DNA of 64,000 nt from Rikenellaceae bacterium (GTDB lineage Bacteria > Bacteroidota > Bacteroidia > Bacteroidales > Rikenellaceae). The stretch is from contig SUZN01000002.1 of assembly GCA_015059905.1 (NCBI GenBank), positions 191,742-255,741 of the forward strand, given 5' to 3'. This document shows, piece by piece, positions 34,351 to 43,659 of this stretch (its first letter is position 1; the number at the start of each line of letters is the position of its first letter). The translations under genes were made by a program, and so were the position numbers. Below the pieces are notes generated by a model. The model had not been told where the DNA came from. It searched no databases and saw only the letters and a list, made by a program, of their open reading frames with translations.

Positions 34351-37300
34351 TTAGAATACTACTCTCACGCCGAGTTGCATCCTCCAGCGCGAAAGAAGAT
34401 TATCGGTAGTGAGCTTTGCATCGGTAAAACGATAGATAGCCACACCATCCTCCACGCCTGTAATCGTCACAGGCTGCAACCTCACACCCGACACATTATA
34501 ATACGTTCCCCAATGACGGCAGAGCAGATTACCCAGATTCATCACATCCAACGAAAGCTCCACCTTGCGATGAGTCTTATCGCCGAAGTAGAAACCGTGC
34601 GAGAGGTGCAAATCAAGTGTATGCTCCATAGGTGTCTGCATCGCATTACGCTCCACAAACTCACCTCTGTGTGAGCGCAGATAACTATCGCCCTCGATAT
34701 AATCAGCCCAACGACGCTGTGACTCTGTGTCAGCAAAACGCATACGCGCAAGCTCATCATCGGTTGGGATATACATAGGCGTTGAGCCAAATGCGCCATC
34801 GCCATTAAAGTCCACCGACTCGCCAAAGCAGAGCGAGTAACGCTGACCCGAATTCATCTGATAGACAAGGCTCGCACCAACATCAAACAACCTCGCATAA
34901 CGCTTCTTATAAGCCACTGCTACCGACAATTTATGAGGCACATCAAATGCCGAGAAGGTCAAATCGGGCGAGTTCAAATCCGTAGCATAGGTGCGCGACC
35001 AATTCGAAGAAGACGAAGTCGAGGGGACATCACACACCGAGTAGGCGTGCGAGAAGATATATGACGCCACAAGCGACATTCCCCACGAAAAATCCTTCGA
35101 CAGCGTAGCCGCCAATGAGTAGGTGTAACCCTTCTGCGTATTGTCCAAATAGTAAATCGCCGAATAATCTTTGGTCAAGGTCTCAAAACGGGGCAACTCT
35201 CCCGCAGCCGCCACGCCACCCACCGCAGGCACTACATAGAGTTTCTCACCCGTATTCTCAACCGCCAGATTTCTGAACACAGCATTCTGCAACGTCTTGG
35301 TGTATAATGCCTCCACACCCACGCGCCAACCGCCGCGCAACATAGCACCTACCGACACATTAGCCTTAAAGTTTTGTGGATAGCGGAATTCATCGTTCAT
35401 CGCATTGAGCATAAATCGCGTATTCGAAGCCGTAGTGGGCGAGGGCACAGGCGAAAACTTCACCGCCGCAGCATCCGCACCCGTCAGACGCAAACCCTTC
35501 TGCTCAACGCCTGTATTTGAGTAGTTGTTCACAACCCACACAAATGGCACTTGACCCGTAAAGATGCCAGCGCCGCCATCAACCGACAATCGTCCCCACT
35601 CATAGTCACGCGCCCACGCAACACCCACGCGAGGCGACAAGAGCAGCTGCGCGCGTGGCACATCGCCAATACGCACACCATAACGCTGCGCTATCTCGCC
35701 ACGATTGAACTCCTCGTTTGGTGTTGGAGAGTTGAATATCAGTGGCAGGGTAGCACGCAAGCCGTATGTAATCTGCAATTCACGATTTACCGCCCATCTA
35801 TCCTGCAAATAGAAGTTCAATTCCGATGCGTTGAACTTGGGTCCCCACGTCGTTGAGCCAGTTACCGCAGGGTCGGTATAGTTATATTCATATATCGCTG
35901 CACGGTCCTGCTCAAAATCATCTATCGAGTTGTAGGTATATGTTCCATAGGCATTAGCCAGATAGCGGTTGTGGATGTTATAAAACTCGTGATGCATACC
36001 AACCGTCAGAGAGTGTGCCCCTTTGTCGATTATCACATCATCGGTAAGCGTCACAACATCCTGCGATAGGGCATTCACGCCTGCATAACGGTTGTTTCCG
36101 ATATTCACCGTCACGCCACCCGTTGAACCCGTATTCTTGATTATCACACTTGGATAGTTGCCTTTCACATCAGCCTCACGACCATCCTCCACACGCGAAT
36201 AACCCACACGCAACGAGTTATGCACAGCATCCGACAGACGCGACTCAAGCGACAAAGCGAAGTAGTGCGCGCGGCTGTAATTGGCATATCCCGACCCAGC
36301 GAATGTAAACGATGAGAGCGAATTTGCATACTCCTCGGCACGCGCATCCAGGAAGCTATAACTTGCCGAAAGGCGATTTTTCGAGTTTATATGCCACTCC
36401 AGATTTGCCAGCAGTGAGCCAGACTTCTGCTCCACATCACGACGCCCCACGCCGCCACCATCATATCCTGTCAAGGCGTTGTATCGTTTGGCTATACGCT
36501 CGAGCTCTGCGCTCTGCAATGCCACGCCGTCATAACCCAGATAATAAGCCGAGGGTGAGCGTTTCTGATTAAGTTCGCCGCTTACAAAGAAGAACAATTT
36601 ATCCTTCACCACAGCGCCACCCAGCGTCACGCCATAAGTCTGCGAGGTTTGGTCATCAAGCTTCGTCCTCGCCACCACATCACGTCCTGGCGTTGTACCA
36701 TAAAAATCCTGATTATTATAATAGCTGTATGCCGAGCCGCGAAATTCATTCGTTCCCGACTTGGTAATGGCATTTATCGCACCACCGCCAAAGCCACTCA
36801 TACGCACATCATACGACGCCACAACCACATCCAGCTGCTCGATGGCATCCAACGCAATAGGGTTGGCATTCGACAAGCCTCCGTTTGTACCCGACGACGA
36901 CAAACCATACATATCATTATTTGCCATTCCGTTAATCATAAACGAGTTATAACGGTTTGACACACCACCATAAGATATACCACCACCCTTGGTTGAGATT
37001 GCCTGCGGCACCAATCGCACCACATCATACAGCGAGCGGGAATGGGTAGGCATCTGCGAGATTAACTTCTCGGAGAATTGGTTTTTCATATCGGCACTGC
37101 TCGCCTGCGAGCCATCGACCACAATCTGTTCAATCTCGGTGCTCTCATTCAGCCTTACATCTATCACGCGCGCCTCACCAACCTTCAGCTGCAACGCCTC
37201 CACGCGCCACGTCTCGAAACCCACATAACTAACCTCAAGACAATAACTATCACCTGGACGCACTCCGTGCAACGCATAACGACCGTCATCACCCGCCACA

Positions 37301-37467
37301 ACTACATACTCTCTGCCCGTAGGCTGATGCGACAACACAACGGTAGCACCTATCAATACTTCATTAGAGGAATTCTGAACCACACCTCGGAGCGAGGCTG
37401 TGGTGACTTGAGCCGACACACTTGCAAGGCTCAACAATGCACATAGCAGTAAAAATAATCTCTTCAT
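34351..37467 (-). CDS. TonB-dependent receptor, Oar/CarboxypepD_reg type
   Basis: 1038 residues, outer membrane. Signal peptide 1-19 (SVSAQ). Residues ~24-105 are a carboxypeptidase-regulatory-like beta-sandwich (LRGVVQNSSNEVLIGATVVL...YALHGVRPGDSYCLEVSYVGFE). The plug domain follows: EIEQIVVDGSQ...FSEKLISQMPTHSRSLYDVVRLVPQ, then GGISYGGVSNRYNSFMINGMANND and FGGGAINAITKSGTNEFRGSAY. A 22-strand-type barrel completes the chain. The lack of an adjacent SusD-like gene and the Oar-like features argue against a glycan importer; peptide or protein-linked cargo is possible. It has its own -7 box at 37551-37558, divergent from the yqaA-like gene. Confidence 0.9.
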   Translation of the reverse strand: MKRLFLLLCALLSLASVSAQVTTASLRGVVQNSSNEVLIGATVVLSHQPTGREYVVVAGDDGRYALHGVRPGDSYCLEVSYVGFETWRVEALQLKVGEARVIDVRLNESTEIEQIVVDGSQASSADMKNQFSEKLISQMPTHSRSLYDVVRLVPQAISTKGGGISYGGVSNRYNSFMINGMANNDMYGLSSSGTNGGLSNANPIALDAIEQLDVVVASYDVRMSGFGGGAINAITKSGTNEFRGSAYSYYNNQDFYGTTPGRDVVARTKLDDQTSQTYGVTLGGAVVKDKLFFFVSGELNQKRSPSAYYLGYDGVALQSAELERIAKRYNALTGYDGGGVGRRDVEQKSGSLLANLEWHINSKNRLSASYSFLDARAEEYANSLSSFTFAGSGYANYSRAHYFALSLESRLSDAVHNSLRVGYSRVEDGREADVKGNYPSVIIKNTGSTGGVTVNIGNNRYAGVNALSQDVVTLTDDVIIDKGAHSLTVGMHHEFYNIHNRYLANAYGTYTYNSIDDFEQDRAAIYEYNYTDPAVTGSTTWGPKFNASELNFYLQDRWAVNRELQITYGLRATLPLIFNSPTPNEEFNRGEIAQRYGVRIGDVPRAQLLLSPRVGVAWARDYEWGRLSVDGGAGIFTGQVPFVWVVNNYSNTGVEQKGLRLTGADAAAVKFSPVPSPTTASNTRFMLNAMNDEFRYPQNFKANVSVGAMLRGGWRVGVEALYTKTLQNAVFRNLAVENTGEKLYVVPAVGGVAAAGELPRFETLTKDYSAIYYLDNTQKGYTYSLAATLSKDFSWGMSLVASYIFSHAYSVCDVPSTSSSSNWSRTYATDLNSPDLTFSAFDVPHKLSVAVAYKKRYARLFDVGASLVYQMNSGQRYSLCFGESVDFNGDGAFGSTPMYIPTDDELARMRFADTESQRRWADYIEGDSYLRSHRGEFVERNAMQTPMEHTLDLHLSHGFYFGDKTHRKVELSLDVMNLGNLLCRHWGTYYNVSGVRLQPVTITGVEDGVAIYRFTDAKLTTDNLLSRWRMQLGVRVVF

Positions 37468-37550
37468 TTTCTGTCATTTAGGGCATCTATTTACGATGCA
37501 AGTTAAACTCTGTCTTCAGCGTGTGCGCCACTCGCGCAACACAACAGATG

Positions 37551-37579
37551 CAAATATATGAAAATTTTCACTATTTTTG
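37551..37579. promoter_or_regulatory. Divergent promoter pair
   Basis: TATATTTG on the minus strand (37551-37558) serves the TonB receptor. TATTTTTG on the plus strand (37572-37579) serves the YqaA-like gene, whose ATG follows 18 bp later. The two -7 boxes are only 13 bp apart, so the polymerases cannot occupy both at once. Confidence 0.6.
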
Positions 37580-37597
37580 CACAACAAATTGTGCGAA

Positions 37598-38059
37598 ATG
37601 GATGCAATAGTAGATTTTTTTATCGATTGGGGTTACCTGGGACTCTTTCTGTCGGCTTTTGTTGCGGGCAGCATACTTCCGTTTAGTTCGGAAGTGGTGC
37701 TTACCGTGCTGGTACAGATGGGGCTCGACCCTATGATATGTCTTATCTCTGCATCCGTTGGCAACACCCTCGGAGGATTAGTCTGCTACGGACTCGGCTA
37801 TCTGGGCAATATGGAGTGGATTGAGCGTTGGCTCAAGGTCAAGAAAGAGTCGATGGATAGGGTGGATAAGTTCGTCAAGCGCTATGGCGCGTGGATGGGT
37901 CTATTCGGCGTACTGCCCTGGGTGGGCGAGGCTATCATCGTGCTGCTGGGTCTGATGCGTAGCAATGTATATCTCACCACACTCACAATGCTCATCGGCA
38001 AAGCCGTGCGCTACGCCCTCATCATCCTCGCCATCGAGGGTGTGAATTCTCTTATATAA
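37598..38059 (+). CDS. YqaA-family (DedA/VTT-like) membrane protein
   Basis: 153 residues from ATG 37598. Four to five hydrophobic segments with the YqaA pattern: GYLGLFLSAFVAGSILPFSSEVVL near the N-terminus, ISASVGNTLGGLVCYGLGYLG, and WMGLFGVLPWVGEAIIVLLGLMR, the DedA/VTT-type re-entrant region. Relatives act in lipid-carrier or lipid scrambling across the inner membrane; the function of YqaA itself is not established. The frame extends 7 codons upstream from a TTG, but the promoter position favours ATG 37598. Confidence 0.8.
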   Translation: MDAIVDFFIDWGYLGLFLSAFVAGSILPFSSEVVLTVLVQMGLDPMICLISASVGNTLGGLVCYGLGYLGNMEWIERWLKVKKESMDRVDKFVKRYGAWMGLFGVLPWVGEAIIVLLGLMRSNVYLTTLTMLIGKAVRYALIILAIEGVNSLI

Positions 38060-38148
38060 AATATAAGGTACGTTATTTTCCTTTACGCCAACGTTATTTT
38101 GGTGCGAAGTTTGAATGATTGCAAGTGAACAAATGCAATCTTCAAATT

Positions 38149-38721
38149 ATGAGAAAATTACTTATTATCGTGCTGTCACTTACAGCATTTATCGGAAAAT
38201 CGAATGCCCAGGATGTTGGCATCAAGACCAACCTTCTCTATTGGGCTTCAGCCTCACCAAACCTTGGTTTGGAGATAGGATTGGGTAAACAAACCACATT
38301 GGACATCTCTGCAGGCTTCAACCCGTTTGAATTCTCTAAAGACAAGCAGTGGAAACATTGGCTCGTGCAGCCCGAATTTCGCTGGTGGACGTGTGAGCGT
38401 TTCAACGGTCACTTCCTTGGTGTTCATCTTGTGGGAGGCGGCTTCAATGTGGGCAACGTCTCATTCTTTCCATTCAGCACTTGGGAAAATCTCGACGATA
38501 ACCGCTTCAAGGGTCACGCTTTGGGTGGTGGTATCGCCTATGGTTATGCCTGGATGCTGGGCAAGCATTGGAATCTTGAGGCGGAGATAGGCGTTGGTTA
38601 CGCTCACGCCTGGTATGACCAATACTCCGATGCCGAGGAGGGCAGAAAGACTCTCGACAATGGCAACAAGAACTATTGGGGTATAACCAAGCTCGCCATC
38701 TCATTTGTTTATCTATTCTAA
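38149..38721 (+). CDS. DUF3575 outer-membrane-like protein
   Basis: 190 residues from ATG 38149. Signal peptide 1-20 (KSNAQ), then a small beta-barrel-like domain: VGIKTNLLYWASASPNLGLE (the DUF3575 opening), EFRWWTCERFNGHFLGVHLVG, GHALGGGIAYGYAWMLGKHW and a terminal Phe (ISFVYLF). In Bacteroidales DUF3575 genes usually sit beside DUF3868 genes and Mfa-type fimbrial lipoproteins, the arrangement seen here. Role probably in assembly or surface display; not proven. Confidence 0.8.
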   Translation: MRKLLIIVLSLTAFIGKSNAQDVGIKTNLLYWASASPNLGLEIGLGKQTTLDISAGFNPFEFSKDKQWKHWLVQPEFRWWTCERFNGHFLGVHLVGGGFNVGNVSFFPFSTWENLDDNRFKGHALGGGIAYGYAWMLGKHWNLEAEIGVGYAHAWYDQYSDAEEGRKTLDNGNKNYWGITKLAISFVYLF

Positions 38722-38732
38722 ACTTGCTGATT

Positions 38733-40193
38733 ATGAAACAGATTTACACATTTTTCCTATCATTGGGTTTTGCGTTGCTCGCAGGTTCGCTCTCGCAGGC
38801 GCAAAATACTTCAACAAACTACGGCTTGCAGATTGGCGACATCAATATGGCTCACGTCGCCAATCGTCTGGAGGTGGATTTCACAATCCTTATCGACGGT
38901 GTAAAGATTCGCTCCAATCAGGCCATCCGCATCACGCCTTATGTAACCAATGGCGATGAGATGTTGCAGTTACCAGCCGTTATCATCGACGGTCGCCGCC
39001 GCCACATAGTCCACGAGCGCAACCGCAGCGATATGGTGGCGAGTGCCGACACCTACGTACGTCATCGCAAGCGCGAGGCGCAGGTGATTGATTACGAGAC
39101 AGATGTCGCTTTCGAGAGCTGGATGAGCAACTCGGAGCTTATTCTGCGCGAGGAGTGTATCTCGTGCCACGACCTACCGCTTGACGAGGCGCTGGTTGCA
39201 GTCGCTATACTTGACGAGCAGAGCAAGCCCGCTACACCAGTCGAGGCAATGAAGAGCTCTACCAACAAGCCACAGCTGGCATACATCACACCTCAAAGCA
39301 CAGCAACGGGCGAGCTGAAGAACGTAGAGATTCTCTTCCCCGTAAACCAGAGCGCAATCAACCCATCGTTTATGGGCAACACTTCAAACATCGAGCAGTT
39401 GCAAAACGCATTGAAGCAGGGTAGTGATGTAACAGCTATCCACCTTATGGGATACGCTTCGCCCGAGGGTCCTTATCCATTCAACGAGCGCCTTGCTGCA
39501 AAGCGCGCCGAGGCTGTCAAGCAGCACCTTGCAAAGTGTAACCTACCTGCAAGCGTAACTATCACAACCAACTCATCGCCAGCCGATTGGGATGCAGTCA
39601 AGGCAAAGCTCGACAGTAGCTCGATAGAAAACTACCTGAAAATCATCGCAATCATCGACGACAAGGATATAGCCCCTGCCGACAAGAACAATGTAATCAA
39701 GGAGCAGTACCCTGTGGAGTATGATTTTATGCTTCGCAACTGGTATCCTGCGCTCCGCAAGACCTGCATCACCATCGCTGATGGCAAGAAGCCGATGAGT
39801 ATCAGCGAGGCGAAGGCACAGCTGAAGAAAGACCCAAAGCAGCTCTCGCTGGAGGATATCTATATGGTTGCTCTGACCTACGACAAGGGTAGCAAGGAGT
39901 GGGAGGATATTATCATCATTGCGGTCAATGCCTACCCACAATCGCCCGAGGCGCGCATCAACGCCGCCAACGTGGCTATGGCAAACGGCAACTATAAGCA
40001 GGCCGCCGCCTACCTTGAGGGCGTTCCGTCAAACATCCCACAGGCGATGAACTCGCGCGGCATACTCGCAATGGCAGAGGGTAACTTCAGCCAAGCTATG
40101 CAACTCTTCCAGGCGGCCGAGAAGGCGGGCGTGAGCGAGGCGACGCAGAATATCACGCTACTCAAGCAGCTGATGGCGGCAGAGAACGAGTAA
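38733..40193 (+). CDS. DUF3868 / OmpA-like exported protein with TPR-like tail
   Basis: 486 residues from ATG 38733, 11 bp after the DUF3575 stop. Signal peptide 1-23 (LSQAQ). N-terminal ~140 residues match DUF3868 (VDFTILIDGVKIRSNQAIRITPYV...LPAVIIDGRRRHIVHERN), including an EECISCHD segment. The middle is OmpA-like (EILFPVNQSAINPSF...IHLMGYASPEGPYPFNERLAAKRAEAV), a possible peptidoglycan contact. The C-terminus (about 385-486) looks like TPR helices (SPEARINAANVAMANGNYKQ, GILAMAEGNFSQAMQLFQAA). Likely periplasmic and acting with the DUF3575 protein in a fimbria-like surface system; inference from gene neighbourhood. Confidence 0.8.
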   Translation: MKQIYTFFLSLGFALLAGSLSQAQNTSTNYGLQIGDINMAHVANRLEVDFTILIDGVKIRSNQAIRITPYVTNGDEMLQLPAVIIDGRRRHIVHERNRSDMVASADTYVRHRKREAQVIDYETDVAFESWMSNSELILREECISCHDLPLDEALVAVAILDEQSKPATPVEAMKSSTNKPQLAYITPQSTATGELKNVEILFPVNQSAINPSFMGNTSNIEQLQNALKQGSDVTAIHLMGYASPEGPYPFNERLAAKRAEAVKQHLAKCNLPASVTITTNSSPADWDAVKAKLDSSSIENYLKIIAIIDDKDIAPADKNNVIKEQYPVEYDFMLRNWYPALRKTCITIADGKKPMSISEAKAQLKKDPKQLSLEDIYMVALTYDKGSKEWEDIIIIAVNAYPQSPEARINAANVAMANGNYKQAAAYLEGVPSNIPQAMNSRGILAMAEGNFSQAMQLFQAAEKAGVSEATQNITLLKQLMAAENE

Positions 40194-40197
40194 AGTT

Positions 40198-40377
40198 ATG
40201 AGATATGACATACGTCGCGCAGCACGACAATACCTCGCATTACTCGTCATCCTACTCTCCTCGCTGTTGCTTGTAACGTGCCTGGGTAGCGACGAGAGCT
40301 CGCCCGACACACGCGACTACGAGAGTTGCAGAACATCAACCACCTCGTCCTCACAATCAGAGGGCAGGGCAGAATAA
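40198..40377 (+). CDS. Short lipoprotein-like gene after DUF3868
   Basis: 59 codons starting 4 bp after the DUF3868 stop, so likely co-transcribed. The N-terminus is basic (MRYDIRRAARQY) and followed by a hydrophobic stretch ending LLLVTC, a weak lipobox; the remaining ~30 residues are Ser/Thr/Asp-rich and have no domain. In relatives a FimB/Mfa2-type anchor lipoprotein (>250 residues) often follows DUF3868. This may therefore be a truncated remnant or simply a small lipoprotein. A strong terminator follows immediately. Confidence 0.5.
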   Translation: MRYDIRRAARQYLALLVILLSSLLLVTCLGSDESSPDTRDYESCRTSTTSSSQSEGRAE

Positions 40378-40381
40378 CAAA

Positions 40382-40416
40382 GGAGCGTCACCCCGCAAGG
40401 ATGACGCTCCAATTTT
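40382..40416. terminator. Bidirectional terminator between convergent genes
   Basis: Stem GGAGCGTCA/TGACGCTCC (40382-40390, 40402-40410), extended by CC/GG, with ATTTTTC on the right for the plus strand and TTTGTTATT on the left for the minus strand. Confidence 0.8.
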
Positions 40417-40431
40417 TCTATACTATAATTC

Positions 40432-41958
40432 CTATTTCTCCTTCACGCAGCGGACCTGCATACCGTTACCACGATACATTGCCTTCTGCGCCTCGTAGCG
40501 GTTGTTCACAGCGCGGGTTGTATTCAGGTCGAAGAACATCGCCTGCGACATATTACCCGATGTGGTTGTTGCAGTCCAATAATAACCGACCCAAGGCGAT
40601 GGAACATTCTCATAACCGTAGTTGTTCATATTTGTCAGCACGCCATTTTCGAAGCTGCGGCGACCCACAGCAGGCATAAACATCTTCGCGCCCGTTGTCT
40701 TATCAACCAGGTGCCAGCCCCACATACCACGCACATCCGCAAGCGCAGCCAAATCCTCATCCTCGGCAATATCGAAGTGCGAGAAGGCATCTGCCGCAGG
40801 CACTCTCCAGCCGCGTGGGCAAGGGTCATTCTTACTCTTCGCCGTTGCGCTCCACAACGCAGCATCGTGACCGTCATACAACCAGTCGTAGTCGTTATCC
40901 TTCGTTCCGAGCAGGAATGTGAATGGGTCAGCAATAGCATATCCCATCGTACCAAAGGCATTTGCGCGCACCTCGTCGGCAACCTGCTCCTTTGTCACAT
41001 AACGGAACAACTTTGTTGAACCACCTCCCGTATATACGACCTCGTCTTTGTTATCGGTAAACTTATAATCGCGTGGACGCAGGAAAGGATCTTTGCGACC
41101 CCACTGGTAATACAAGCCGTAAGAATCATAGACAAGCTCTGTATCGGTTGAGCCGTTGCTGTTGGTGTAAGCACCCAGGTTGCGGTCCATAAACACGCCA
41201 GCCGATGTTGTGATAGCCGTAGCCTCCACATCGCTGTCGGTGAGCCATATGTGCCAAGTCCAGATAATCTCACCCGCCTCGTCATAGGCTGCAATCACAG
41301 CATTACCCTTTGGCATACGAGTACCTATCACCTCGTCGTTTTCGTCGGTAACCTCCTCCGAGCCAATGAAGAATGTATATGTGCCCTTCTGTGGGTCATA
41401 TCCATCATAATCAAGCAACATATTTGCTGACTGCCACAACACATCCACCTCGGCAGGGTTGATGCGCTCTGCCGACTCGCCCTTGTGGGTTGCGTCGATG
41501 GTGTAACGCGTATCCTTCTGCGAAATGGCATAGCTGTTGGCATATTGCGAAGTCAAGTCAATATTCTGATTAAGCAACGAGAGATAAGACGAGATGTAAA
41601 TAGGCGTACCAGCCGCTGTATAACCCGTCATCTTCAACATACCGTTCTCCTCGATGGTCTCCTCGCTATCTGCCTCATAACTCTTTGGCGCAGTCACCTT
41701 CACGGTCGAATTGACCAAGTCCACCTCGCCGACGCTCCAGCCCGCAGGTGTCGAAGAGATTGACACGCTCGATATATTCACTGCCTTGAAAGCCACCGTT
41801 ACGGTCGTTCCTGGCTGCAAAACAACCTGACCAGGCATCGAGAACTCGAACTCATACTCTTCTTTGGTATGACACGACGAAAGCACTGCCACACAAGCAA
41901 TTACGACCATCATCGACGCCATCACTCTCTGAAATAAACTCTTCATATCTGATTTCAT
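40432..41958 (-). CDS. FISUMP-domain lipoprotein
   Basis: 508 residues from ATG 41958 (or ATG 41946). A lipoprotein signal peptide ends ACVAVLSSC. About residues 35-110 form an Ig/PKD-like beta-sandwich (FEFSMPGQVVLQPGTTVTVAFKA). The C-terminal half is a Fibrobacter succinogenes major paralogous (FISUMP) domain: GVFMDRNLGAYT, YYQWGRKDPF, KNDPCPRGWRVPAADAF, YYWTATTTSGNMSQAMFFD and terminal GMQVRCVKE. Such proteins are surface lipoproteins, sometimes near fimbrial loci. It converges on the DUF3575/DUF3868 genes, so a shared surface role is possible. Confidence 0.8.
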   Translation of the reverse strand: MKSDMKSLFQRVMASMMVVIACVAVLSSCHTKEEYEFEFSMPGQVVLQPGTTVTVAFKAVNISSVSISSTPAGWSVGEVDLVNSTVKVTAPKSYEADSEETIEENGMLKMTGYTAAGTPIYISSYLSLLNQNIDLTSQYANSYAISQKDTRYTIDATHKGESAERINPAEVDVLWQSANMLLDYDGYDPQKGTYTFFIGSEEVTDENDEVIGTRMPKGNAVIAAYDEAGEIIWTWHIWLTDSDVEATAITTSAGVFMDRNLGAYTNSNGSTDTELVYDSYGLYYQWGRKDPFLRPRDYKFTDNKDEVVYTGGGSTKLFRYVTKEQVADEVRANAFGTMGYAIADPFTFLLGTKDNDYDWLYDGHDAALWSATAKSKNDPCPRGWRVPAADAFSHFDIAEDEDLAALADVRGMWGWHLVDKTTGAKMFMPAVGRRSFENGVLTNMNNYGYENVPSPWVGYYWTATTTSGNMSQAMFFDLNTTRAVNNRYEAQKAMYRGNGMQVRCVKEK

Positions 41959-41984
41959 ATCAATATTCCGTTTCAAAATATCTG

Positions 41985-41992
41985 CAAATATA
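41985..41992 (-). promoter_or_regulatory. -7 box of the FISUMP lipoprotein gene
   Basis: TATATTTG on the minus strand, exact TAnnTTTG, 26 bp before ATG 41958; this position argues against the earlier in-frame TTG at 41976. Confidence 0.5.
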
Positions 41993-42108
41993 CCAAAAAC
42001 TTACGACAAAACACCTCGCAAGAGCAAATATTTTTCATTTTCCGCCCCACAAAGCCACTTTCCGCACTATGCAAACGCATTTTGCAAAGAAATATTATAC
42101 CTGACAAT

Positions 42109-42147
42109 TAAAAAAGTGGGGCAATCCTCATTCAAGATTGCCCCACT
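42109..42147 (-). terminator. Terminator of the trkH-SPOR-nfeD-floA operon
   Basis: Perfect 12-bp stem AGTGGGGCAATC/GATTGCCCCACT with a 9-nt loop, followed on the minus strand by TTTTTTAATT. It lies 18 bp past the floA stop. Confidence 0.9.
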
Positions 42148-42165
42148 AAACATCACAACTGCGCT

Positions 42166-43140
42166 CTATTTCTTCACAGGCTGTGAGATTGTTTCGCGCA
42201 TCTGGGTATCTGCCATTATGTTCTTCATCTTGTAGTAGTCCATAATGCCGAGATTGCCGTTGCGGAACGCCTCTGCCATTGCCAATGGCACCTCCGCCTC
42301 CGCCAGGATAACCTTCGCGCGAGCCTCCTGTGCCTTCGCCTTGTTCTCCTGCTCCAGCGCAACAGCCATAGCACGACGCTCCTCCGCCTTCGCCTGCGCG
42401 ATATTCTTATCAGCATCCGCCTGGTCCATCTGCAACTGCGCGCCGATGTTCTTACCTACGTCAATATCAGCGATATCAATTGACAAAATCTCAAATGCTG
42501 TACCTGCATCCAAACCCTTCTCCAGCACCACGCGAGAGATAGAATCGGGGTTCTCCAGCACCACCTTGTGTGACACAGCCGAGCCGATAGACGACACGAT
42601 ACCCTCGCCAACACGCGCCAGCACAGTCTCCTCGCCAGCACCACCGACCAGCTGCTTGATATTGGCACGCACCGTCACGCGCGCCTTTGCGATAAGCTGG
42701 ATACCATCCTTCGCCACAGCGGCAACGGGTGGGGTATTGATAACCTTTGGATTTACCGACATCTGCACCGCCTCAAAGACATCACGACCCGCCAAATCAA
42801 TAGCCGTAGCCATCTTGAAATCGAGGTTGATATTAGCCTTCTGCGCCGACACCAGAGCGTGAACGACATTTGTCACATTTCCGCCCGCCAGATAGTGCGC
42901 TTCCAACTCGTTTGCATCGAGCTTCAAGCCTGCCTTTGTACCCTCAATCATCGACGACACGATAACTGATGGTGGCACTCTACGCCAACGCATCAGGAAG
43001 AGCTGCAACAGGTTAATCTTCACGCCCGACACCAAAGCCGAGAACCACAATCCCACAGGAATAAAATAGAAAATAATCCAGATTGCAAGCAGCACAAGCA
43101 CACCGACTACTGCAAAAAATCCAATTTGTAACTCGTTCAT
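42166..43140 (-). CDS. floA: Flotillin-like protein FloA
   Basis: 324 residues. One N-terminal membrane segment (7-30), then an SPFH domain (about 35-200, with [30 protein letters not shown] and [21 protein letters not shown]) and an Ala/Glu/Lys-rich flotillin helix ([40 protein letters not shown]). FloA scaffolds membrane microdomains in bacteria. Last gene of the operon, 36 bp after nfeD, the standard nfeD-floA pairing. Confidence 0.95.
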   Translation of the reverse strand: MNELQIGFFAVVGVLVLLAIWIIFYFIPVGLWFSALVSGVKINLLQLFLMRWRRVPPSVIVSSMIEGTKAGLKLDANELEAHYLAGGNVTNVVHALVSAQKANINLDFKMATAIDLAGRDVFEAVQMSVNPKVINTPPVAAVAKDGIQLIAKARVTVRANIKQLVGGAGEETVLARVGEGIVSSIGSAVSHKVVLENPDSISRVVLEKGLDAGTAFEILSIDIADIDVGKNIGAQLQMDQADADKNIAQAKAEERRAMAVALEQENKAKAQEARAKVILAEAEVPLAMAEAFRNGNLGIMDYYKMKNIMADTQMRETISQPVKK

Positions 43141-43176
43141 AATTATAAAGTTTTAAGATTTATTTCAACTATCACA

Positions 43177-43635
43177 TTATATCTTTTTAACCAACACCGT
43201 AAAGTTCTCGAAGCCCACAACCTCAACCTCTGTGCGCTGGTCGATATACTCGCCACCAGACTTCGCCTCATACAGCTTGCCAGCAATCTCAACCTTGCCC
43301 ATAGGCGACAGGCGCGAAATGGTCACACCCTTGTCACCGACGCCGACAGCCATAGCAGGGCTCTCCTGACTCTTGCCATCGACCTTATCATTCAAAGCCA
43401 GTCGCTGCCACGTCTTGGCACGCAATGACACCACTGTCGCCACAAGCGACAACGCCACAACGACAAACAGCGTAATCATTCCGCCGACAAATCCAAAGCG
43501 GTCAAACGCAAGATAGATAGCGGCACCATAGCTTGCCACCGATAAGATTGTGCCGAGCGTCACGCCAGGCAAAAATATCAACTCCACAACCAGGAAAAAT
43601 ACTCCCAGCAGGATTAACAATACAACCAAACCCAT
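43177..43635 (-). CDS. NfeD family protein (short form)
   Basis: 152 residues. Three to four membrane segments in the first ~70 residues (LVVLLILLGVFFLVVELIFLPG, TILSVASYGAAIYLAF, GMITLFVVVALSLVATVVSL) and a C-terminal OB-fold of ~65 residues (GVTISRLSPMGKVEIAGKLYEAKSGGEYIDQRTEVEVVGFENFTVLVKK). Short NfeD proteins partner with flotillin-like proteins, here FloA next door. No ClpP-like protease domain. Confidence 0.9.
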   Translation of the reverse strand: MGLVVLLILLGVFFLVVELIFLPGVTLGTILSVASYGAAIYLAFDRFGFVGGMITLFVVVALSLVATVVSLRAKTWQRLALNDKVDGKSQESPAMAVGVGDKGVTISRLSPMGKVEIAGKLYEAKSGGEYIDQRTEVEVVGFENFTVLVKKI

Positions 43636-43659
43636 AATTTTACATTTTATTCAGTTCAA

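Noticed and set aside
37468..37597. Possible shared operator between TonB receptor and YqaA genes
   Set aside because: Two -7 boxes are close together, but no convincing palindrome between them was found, so only the promoters are reported.
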